This document shows positions 58,423-64,000 of a DNA stretch of 64,000 nt, in pieces. The stretch's first letter is position 1. Each line of letters begins with the position of its first letter. Both the position numbers and the translations under genes were made by a program. This stretch comes from Undibacterium_A arcticum (GTDB lineage Bacteria > Pseudomonadota > Gammaproteobacteria > Burkholderiales > Burkholderiaceae_D): assembly GCF_042660705.1 (NCBI RefSeq), contig NZ_JBHSUQ010000001.1, one strand, 5' to 3'. The notes beneath the pieces are model-generated. The model saw nothing but the letters and a program-made list of their open reading frames with translations. It searched no databases and was not told the origin of the DNA.

Positions 58423-60123
58423 ATGGGTCGTTCTCGCACTCCCAAACCACGCCGCCCCGGCCTCTCCCGCCGCGATTTTTTGAAACGAACTGGTGCGGTG
58501 CTGCTTGCATTAGGCGCGGCGCCGCTTTTGCAATCCTGCGGTGGCCACCACGCAGAAGCCGCACCTGCACCCGTTACCGGAACTTCGGGCGAGACAACGT
58601 TCGGACATAGTGTTGCCAGCGGCGACCCGTTGTTCGATCGGGTGATCCTCTGGACCCGGATAACGACGAACAGCGCCGGCCCTATACCAGTCGACTTCGT
58701 CGTAGCCAGGGACGCCGCGCTCAGCCAGATTGTCCGCAGCGGGCAGGTCACGACCGATCTCGGCCATGACCATACGGTCAAGATCGATGTCGACGGCCTG
58801 CAGGCGAATACGACTTACTACTACCGCTTCTCCACCGGCGGCGTCAATTCGCCGATAGGCCGCACCAAGACACTGCCGATCGGCGACACCGGCAGAGTTC
58901 GCATGGCGGTCGTCACTTGCGCCAGCCTCGCACAGGGTTTTTTCAATGCCTACCGCCGGATATCGGAGCGCGCCGACCTCGATCTGGTCGTGCATCTGGG
59001 CGACTATATTTACGAGTTTGGTAACGGCCAGGACGGCAACGTTCGGCTATATGACCCCGCCAACGAGATTCTTTCCCTGAGCGACTATCGCACTCGTTAC
59101 GCGCAGTACAGACGCGACACGGATTTACAGGAAGTGCATCGTCAGCATCCGATGGTGGCGATCTGGGATGACCACGAATTTGCGGACAACGCCTACGCCA
59201 ATGGGGCGCTGAATCACACGGAAGCGACCGAAGGCTCATGGGCGGCGCGGGTTGCGGCCGCCTTGCAGGCGTACTACGAATGGATGCCCATACGCGTGGT
59301 CGATCCCGCCAACCTGCGTAAAAACAATCGCAGTTTTGCACTCGGCAATCTGGCCGACTTGCTGTTGCTCGAAGAGCGGGTCAATGCACGCTCCAAGCAG
59401 CTGCTGGCCGACAGCACCACCAACACCTTCACTCAAAGCGGCGCGTTTACAGATCCGAATCGCCAGATTCTCGGTTCAGAGGAGGAATCCTGGCTATCCG
59501 ACAAATTGCGCAGTTCGACCGCAAAATGGAAACTGATCGCACAGGGCGTGATGTTCGCGCAACTCAAGATAACGCCGGGGACGATTGCGAATGGCGGCGG
59601 CACGTTCGTGAACCCGGATCAATGGGATGGTTATCAACCCGCCCGGGACCGTGTATATGCCATCCTCAAGGGTAATGCAACGACTCCCGCGATCGACAAT
59701 GTCGTGCTCCTCAGCGGTGACCTCCACAGTTCATGGGCGGCCGACCTGTCGCAGGATCCGAATAATTCGGACGTCGCCAGCGGTGGTTATGATCCGAATA
59801 CGGGGGCGGGCTCGCGGGCGGTCGAATTCGTCAGCACATCGATTACTTCGCCCGGCTTGCGCGAACTGGCAAACGTGACAGTCGCCGGGCTCAAGCTCGT
59901 CAATCCGCATTTCAAATACATCGAACTTAGCAAGCGCGGCTACATGCTGGTGGACGTTGATGCCACCCGGGTCATCAACGAGTGGTGGTACGTGGATACG
60001 GTAGCGAGCGTCAGCAATGTGCAGTCATTCGGCATGGCCTTACAGGTTCAGGATGGCGCCAGGCATTTGATATTGGCATCGCAAACAGCGCCGCGATTAA
60101 ATCCGCCAGCGCTGGCGCCGTGA
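58423..60123 (+). CDS. phoD: Alkaline phosphatase D (PhoD), Tat-exported
   Basis: Extracytoplasmic phosphodiesterase/alkaline phosphatase of 566 residues. Start ATG 58423 has AGGAG upstream. A twin-arginine signal (SRRDFLKRTGAVLLALGAA) ends in LLQSCGG, so a lipid anchor is also possible. A fibronectin-like N-terminal domain (LQANTTYYYRFSTGGVNSPI) precedes the catalytic domain: AVVTCASLAQGFFNAYR with the metal-site Cys, VVHLGDYIYEFGNG, VAIWDDHEFADNAY, and VVLLSGDLHSSWAADL. The C-terminus is HFKYIELSKRGYMLVDVDAT. Releases phosphate from organic esters in the periplasm; usually phosphate-starvation regulated. Intact. Confidence 0.93.
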   Translation: MGRSRTPKPRRPGLSRRDFLKRTGAVLLALGAAPLLQSCGGHHAEAAPAPVTGTSGETTFGHSVASGDPLFDRVILWTRITTNSAGPIPVDFVVARDAALSQIVRSGQVTTDLGHDHTVKIDVDGLQANTTYYYRFSTGGVNSPIGRTKTLPIGDTGRVRMAVVTCASLAQGFFNAYRRISERADLDLVVHLGDYIYEFGNGQDGNVRLYDPANEILSLSDYRTRYAQYRRDTDLQEVHRQHPMVAIWDDHEFADNAYANGALNHTEATEGSWAARVAAALQAYYEWMPIRVVDPANLRKNNRSFALGNLADLLLLEERVNARSKQLLADSTTNTFTQSGAFTDPNRQILGSEEESWLSDKLRSSTAKWKLIAQGVMFAQLKITPGTIANGGGTFVNPDQWDGYQPARDRVYAILKGNATTPAIDNVVLLSGDLHSSWAADLSQDPNNSDVASGGYDPNTGAGSRAVEFVSTSITSPGLRELANVTVAGLKLVNPHFKYIELSKRGYMLVDVDATRVINEWWYVDTVASVSNVQSFGMALQVQDGARHLILASQTAPRLNPPALAP

Positions 60124-60637
60124 CGGAAAGAATCGGGAACGCTGTCCTTGAAAGAGCGCGCTGTTCTCTGCTGTGGGCTTGACTCTTCATGCGGTTTGAG
60201 TGGATTCGTCATCGCGTCGAGCTGTACGGGGATATCGCGCAAAAAAAAATGCCTAACTTGGTGATGAACCAGGGCAATCGCACGAAGAACCGCATGAACA
60301 TTGGTGCTGCCGGGTTGCGTTCCCTCCCCCTCGCAGGGGGTAGGGGCGGAGCAGGGAATTCAGGAGGCATGCCTCCTGCCTGAGTAGCGGTATCCGCTTG
60401 GAAGCGGATACACATGGACGCGGGGTAGTGCGGTCGATGAATGATGTATGTTGCCGATCGACCGTCCTACCCCCATCCCAACCTTCCCCCTGCAAGGGGG
60501 AAGGGGCGAGAAGCCTCAGCCTGCAACGATCTTTATGCAATCGCCCTGGACGATGAACGCGCTCACTTGCCGTTGCGGCGATTACCGGTGACGTTGAACG
60601 CTTGCTGCCAATCAGCTAGCCAGATCGGAAGTGAATT
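60124..60637. repeat. Non-coding region with a cluster of palindromes
   Basis: About 510 bases with no gene. It contains two related G/C-rich hairpins, CCCCCTCGCAGGGGG near 60327 and CTTCCCCCTGCAAGGGGGAAG near 60483, a perfect palindrome CAGGAGGCATGCCTCCTG at 60360-60377, and a stem GTATCCGCTTGGAAGCGGATAC-like near 60390. The two C/G-rich units resemble dispersed intergenic repeats of Burkholderiales-type genomes and may fold in transcripts from either side. Confidence 0.6.
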
Positions 60638-61488
60638 ATGCAGAAAAGTCGCTACACAATCAGGGTGATGACTCGGCAAGAAGTAGATATCGCCATCGAC
60701 TGGGCTGCGGCAGAAGGATGGAACCCGGGGTTGTACGATGCGAATTGCTTCTACGCTGCTGATCCAAACGGTTTTCTTATCGGGTTGCTTGGGGATGAGC
60801 CTATTGCAACGGTTTCAGTCGTTAAATACGGTGATTCCTTCGGCTTCCTCGGTTTTTACATTGTCAAGCCGGCGTATCGTGGCAAGGGCTACGGAATTCA
60901 GATCTGGAACGCCGGTCTTGCGCAGCTTAGAGGTCGTACTATCGGCCTTGATGGTGTAGTAGATCGGCAGGGCAACTACCAGAATTCCGGGTTACGTTGG
61001 CCTATACAAACATCCGATATCGGGGAACTGGCGGCGGGTATTTTTCGACTGATTCAGGGGTCGTGCAGTTGTCCACGCTCCTTTTTGATGAGATATGCGC
61101 ATATGACAAACCGTTTTTTCCCGACAATCGCATGCAATTCCTGAGGTGCTGGATAAATCAACCCCAGAGTACGGCACTAGGCATCCTACGAAACGGCACG
61201 CTGGCGGGTTACGGGGTTCTGCGTAGTTGTCGCTCTGGATATAAGATCGGCCCATTATTTGCGGACAGTCCAGAGCTTGCAGAACATCTGTTCTTGGCGT
61301 TGAAGGCACATGCCCCGGAAGGTGCCCCAATTTTTCTGGACACGCCGGCAGTGAATTCAGCGGCAGTCGATTTAGTGAGGCGACACAACATGATCGTCGA
61401 GTTCGAGACGGCCCGCATGTACAGCGGCAAATGCCATGATTTGCCCATAAGCAGACTGTTCGGTGTCACGACTTTTGAACTTGGGTGA
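60638..61488 (+). CDS. GNAT-family acetyltransferase, two-domain, frameshifted
   Basis: Protein of about 283 residues, ATG 60638 (MQKSRYTIRVMTRQEVDIAI). The N-terminal GNAT domain has DWAAAEGWNPGLYDANCFYA, GFLGFYIVKPAYRGKGYGIQ (acetyl-CoA loop RGKGYG) and GLDGVVDRQGNYQNSG. The frame then breaks near 60993; one added T gives NSGFTLAYTNIRYRG. The C-terminal domain (GILRNGTLAGYGVLRSCRSG, GPLFADSPELAEHLFLALKA) belongs to the DUF-type second half usual in this family. Substrate unknown. The reconstruction leaves a normal family length. Confidence 0.83.
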
Positions 61489-61740
61489 TCAGAATTCAAA
61501 GACCAACACCTGAAACCGGCGTTTGCTGCGGACTGATGCCTTGGGCTCAAGCCGTCAATTTGCTAAGGCTTGGGGCTGATCTCATCCAAGCTGGGTCGTG
61601 GTGCCAATTGCCAATCAGCAAGCCGGATACATGCATGCAAACTGTTTCCTATCATCGAAAGCGCTTGCAAAAAGCGTCGGGTCCATACCTGCACCGAAAG
61701 TACGATAACCCTTTGTAGTGTGATAACTGATGGAGGTTCT

Positions 61741-62766
61741 ATGTCGATAGCGTTACAAGAATTGGAAAGAACGGTGGGCGAGCTAACGGTGCCCGGCAAG
61801 GGAATTCTCGCAGCCGATGAGAGCGTTGGCACCATCGAGAAGCGGTTCAAGGCGGTGAACGCAGCGTGCACCGAGGAGACCCGACGCGATTACCGGGAGT
61901 TATTGTTTTCCACCCCCGGACTCGGTGATTTCATCAGTGGGGTCATCCTGTTCGAGGAGACGCTGAAACAGAAAAGTTTGACAAGTATGCTGCTGCCGCA
62001 GTTGCTGGCAGAACAAGGCATTGCATACGGAATCAAGGTGGATAGGGGCACGGTGCCGCTAACCGGCTTTCCCGGAGAGAAAATGACGCAGGGCCTGGAC
62101 GGCCTGCAGCAGCGGCTTGGCGAGTACAAACAGATGGGTGCGCGTTTCGCCAAGTGGCGCGCGGTCATTGCCATCGGCGCGGGCATCCCGACGTCGCAGG
62201 CGATCGCAGCCAACGCGCATGACTTGGCGTCCTATGCGGCCATGTGCCAGGAGCTCGGCCTGGTACCGATCGTCGAGCCTGAGGTATTGATGGACGGCGA
62301 TCATACGCTCGCGACCTGCGCGCGCGTCACCGAAGAGGTGCTGCATGCGGTGTTTCACGCGCTGCACCAGCACCGTGTCACGCTTGAGTGCCTGCTCCTG
62401 AAACCCAACATGGTCGTGCCTGGCGCCGCATGCTCCGAGCAAGCGACGCCGCATCAGGTGGCGCAGGCAACGCTCACCTGCCTGCGGCGCACGGTCCCGG
62501 CAGCGGTGCCTGGGATCAATTTCCTCTCGGGCGGGCAGAGTGATGCGGCGGCCACGGCCAACCTCAACGCCATGAACGCCACGGCACAAAGCCATCCGTG
62601 GGCCTTGAGCTTCTCCTACGGACGTGCGCTGCAGGCGCCTGCCCTAAAGGCGTGGCGCGGCGAGTCCGCGAACAAGATCAACGCGCAGCAAGCGCTTTAC
62701 CAGCGGGCGCGCCTGAATAGCGCGGCGTGCCAAGGTCAATACACCGCCGCCATGGAGAACGAATGA
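61741..62766 (+). CDS. Fructose-bisphosphate aldolase class I
   Basis: Schiff-base aldolase of 341 residues cleaving fructose 1,6-bisphosphate in glycolysis/gluconeogenesis. ATG 61741 with TGGAGG upstream. Sequence landmarks: VPGKGILAADESVGTIEKRF, FSTPGLGDFISGVILFEETL, GIKVDRGTVPLTGFPGEKMT, ARFAKWRAVIAIGAGIPTSQ, PIVEPEVLMDGDHTLATCAR, the Schiff-base lysine region LLKPNMVVPGAAC, and INFLSGGQSDAAATANLNAM. The C-terminal Tyr loop of animal enzymes is absent (it ends AAMENE). Intact and clearly identified; eukaryote-type aldolases are found in several Burkholderiales. Confidence 0.93.
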   Translation: MSIALQELERTVGELTVPGKGILAADESVGTIEKRFKAVNAACTEETRRDYRELLFSTPGLGDFISGVILFEETLKQKSLTSMLLPQLLAEQGIAYGIKVDRGTVPLTGFPGEKMTQGLDGLQQRLGEYKQMGARFAKWRAVIAIGAGIPTSQAIAANAHDLASYAAMCQELGLVPIVEPEVLMDGDHTLATCARVTEEVLHAVFHALHQHRVTLECLLLKPNMVVPGAACSEQATPHQVAQATLTCLRRTVPAAVPGINFLSGGQSDAAATANLNAMNATAQSHPWALSFSYGRALQAPALKAWRGESANKINAQQALYQRARLNSAACQGQYTAAMENE

Positions 62767-63426
62767 GCTCCTGCGTGGGTCGAGCCGTGTCTGGTAACGC
62801 GGGTCGGGTCGCACCATCCCGGCACGCAGCTCGTGACGACTCTGGAACGCTGCCTGGTACCGGCTGATGCCGAACCGGCAGCTCAATCTGGAAACGGCCG
62901 TATTCATTGAATCTCGGACAATATGCAATTGATCACAACAATGAATTACTGTATGTTTATACAGTAATCGTGGTAAGCTAGTATTTTGTTGTGACCGATT
63001 TCATAGGGGATTTCCTACCATGGCGAACTTCAATTCCATAGGGACAGGCTTCGATTTTGAATACCTCGCTACATCGTTCTTGTTACGTATCGGCAGGCGG
63101 GAAATATCCATTTGTCGTGATTTTCGTAAGCGCTATTACACAACCAGTCCTGTTCTGGAATGGTGCCCGGGCATTGAGCCGGGACATCTTGAATTGTTGC
63201 TGCTGCGTAAGTGGTTGATCATCCTGTCTAGAGCTCGGTAGAGCGAAGCTTGCTGGAGCATATCGGCCCAGCTGCTTGACTCGGACGCCGCTTGGGACCC
63301 CGGTTTCGTGCCTGAACCAATTGAGCGAGCGGATAGCCGCGCGCGTGAGGCCTGCGGTGTGACCTCCGCGGTGTGTTATCGGGCGCAGACCGGACGATCG
63401 GGCAGGCTTTATTTGCGCCATTCGAA
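62767..63426. other. Region upstream of the VRR-NUC gene
   Basis: About 660 bases. Apart from the SOS box, one small plus-strand frame (63020-63241, MANFNSIGTGFDFEYLATSF) begins 54 nt after it. It might be a small SOS gene but has no recognisable domain and no clear ribosome site. A later stretch (63245-63420) looks partly coding (DPGFVPEPIERADSRAREAC) without a start. Confidence 0.35.
62947..62966. promoter_or_regulatory. LexA (SOS) box
   Basis: TACTGT-ATGTTTAT-ACAGTA: a perfect 6-bp dyad with the CTGT-N8-ACAG core of the LexA operator. It lies about 460 nt before the Fan1-type nuclease gene, whose family functions in crosslink repair, so DNA-damage control of that operon is likely. Confidence 0.85.
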
Positions 63427-64000
63427 ATGATCAAGCTCATCGAAAATCGCTTCTACTATCTTGAGAATTTCTGCACCGTCTTGGAGTGGATCGCGGAGCG
63501 TTACAGCGACCTTCTTACTGCCCAGGAACGGGAGTTCATCGACCACTTTCATCTGTTATCCAAGGAAACGAAAGCGCTACTGGTCAGAATGGTGATGCGC
63601 AAAGGCGATCTGTTTCGATCGAGCAAATTAGCGTACGACGAAATAGGGTCGGTAGAAGACGCAGCGGCGCCCCTGATTATGCTTGGCTGGGTCGATGAGA
63701 ACCCATGGCTCAGCTTGGACGAGCTGTTCGGGCTCTTGAAAAGCCGAGATCTCACAGGTCTTCGGATCATCTCTCCATAAAACTGCAGCGAGAAAGTCGG
63801 ATCAACTGCTGGCGCTTCGTGGTGAATTTACCGACAGCCGCGACTTTACGGCCTGGTACCCGGCATCCAACGAGCGCGTGTATCAGGTGCAAATCACCCC
63901 GATCTGCGATCGCCTCAGACTGATGTTCTTTGGTAACTTGCGGCAGGACTGGTCGGAGTTCGTGCTTGCGGACTTGGGGATATTCCAATATGAAAAAGTT
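63427..64000 (+). CDS. VRR-NUC (Fan1-type) nuclease, frameshifted, cut by window end
   Basis: N-terminal part of a bacterial FAN1-like structure-specific nuclease involved in interstrand-crosslink repair. ATG 63427 gives MIKLIENRFYYLENFCTVLE and the conserved block KALLVRMVMRKGDLFRSSKL, then PLIMLGWVDENPWLSLDELF. The frame breaks near 63780-63795. It continues KSDQLLALRGEFTDSRDFTA and LRLMFFGNLRQDWSEFVLAD to the window edge. The C-terminal VRR-NUC domain lies outside the window. In many relatives a DinG-type helicase is adjacent. The SOS box upstream supports a DNA-repair role. Confidence 0.85.

Overview
The window looks like chromosome from a beta-proteobacterium of the order Burkholderiales, most likely Oxalobacteraceae. 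This is judged from the housekeeping genes at the right end (PHA depolymerase, IlvE, PhoD, class I aldolase, a Fan1-type nuclease behind a CTGT-N8-ACAG SOS box) and from moderate-to-high GC with Burkholderiales-type protein sequences. No rRNA or tRNA gene was recognised.

Layout. (1) 1-1.8 kb: vsr and dcm, minus strand. (2) 2.1-8.5 kb: a compact phage-like mobile module (serine recombinase and DUF2924 protein on minus; HTH protein, ParB-methyltransferase, DUF5681 protein and terminase large subunit on plus) without capsid or portal genes. (3) 8.5-17.9 kb: a minus-strand DISARM-like operon in the order UvrD-like helicase, drmA, drmB, NERD-domain helicase, with a relic of another drmB at its downstream end. 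(4) 18.1-25 kb: a decayed ORF with an 8-bp tandem repeat, a 149-bp element with 33-bp perfect inverted repeats, a giant GHKL-ATPase/SF2-helicase protein and a GIY-YIG endonuclease with duplicated DNA-binding modules. (5) 25-39 kb: a Sel1-like relic, a lipoprotein gene, an IS5-type element interrupted by two nested group II introns (a twintron), a second IS5-type element abutting it, a DUF4760-like gene, a large secreted protein and an IS701 relic. (6) 39.2-42.4 kb: a PLD-helicase-DUF3427 protein. (7) 42.6-64 kb: core-like genes (glycine-zipper envelope proteins, methyltransferase, PpiC, PhaZ, GST, GNAT, IlvE, MBL protein, lipid kinase, phosphoesterase, PAP2, PhoD, aldolase, VRR-NUC), broken by a scrambled 45.6-46.6 kb patch of IS3, EAL and group II intron fragments.

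The left two thirds read as a defence and mobile-element island. The restriction/repair pair, the DISARM-like operon, the GHKL-helicase and the PLD-helicase are all plausible anti-phage or anti-plasmid functions, and the serine-recombinase module and IS elements are the likely vehicles.

A striking property of the whole window is that about half of the otherwise full-length genes, including core genes, carry one or more frameshifts. Those that can be reconstructed are mostly one-base losses, often in short homopolymers, and restoring the base gives a continuous family-like protein. I read most of these as uncorrected sequencing errors, so such genes are listed as single frameshifted CDS. Only clearly truncated pieces are listed as pseudogenes.
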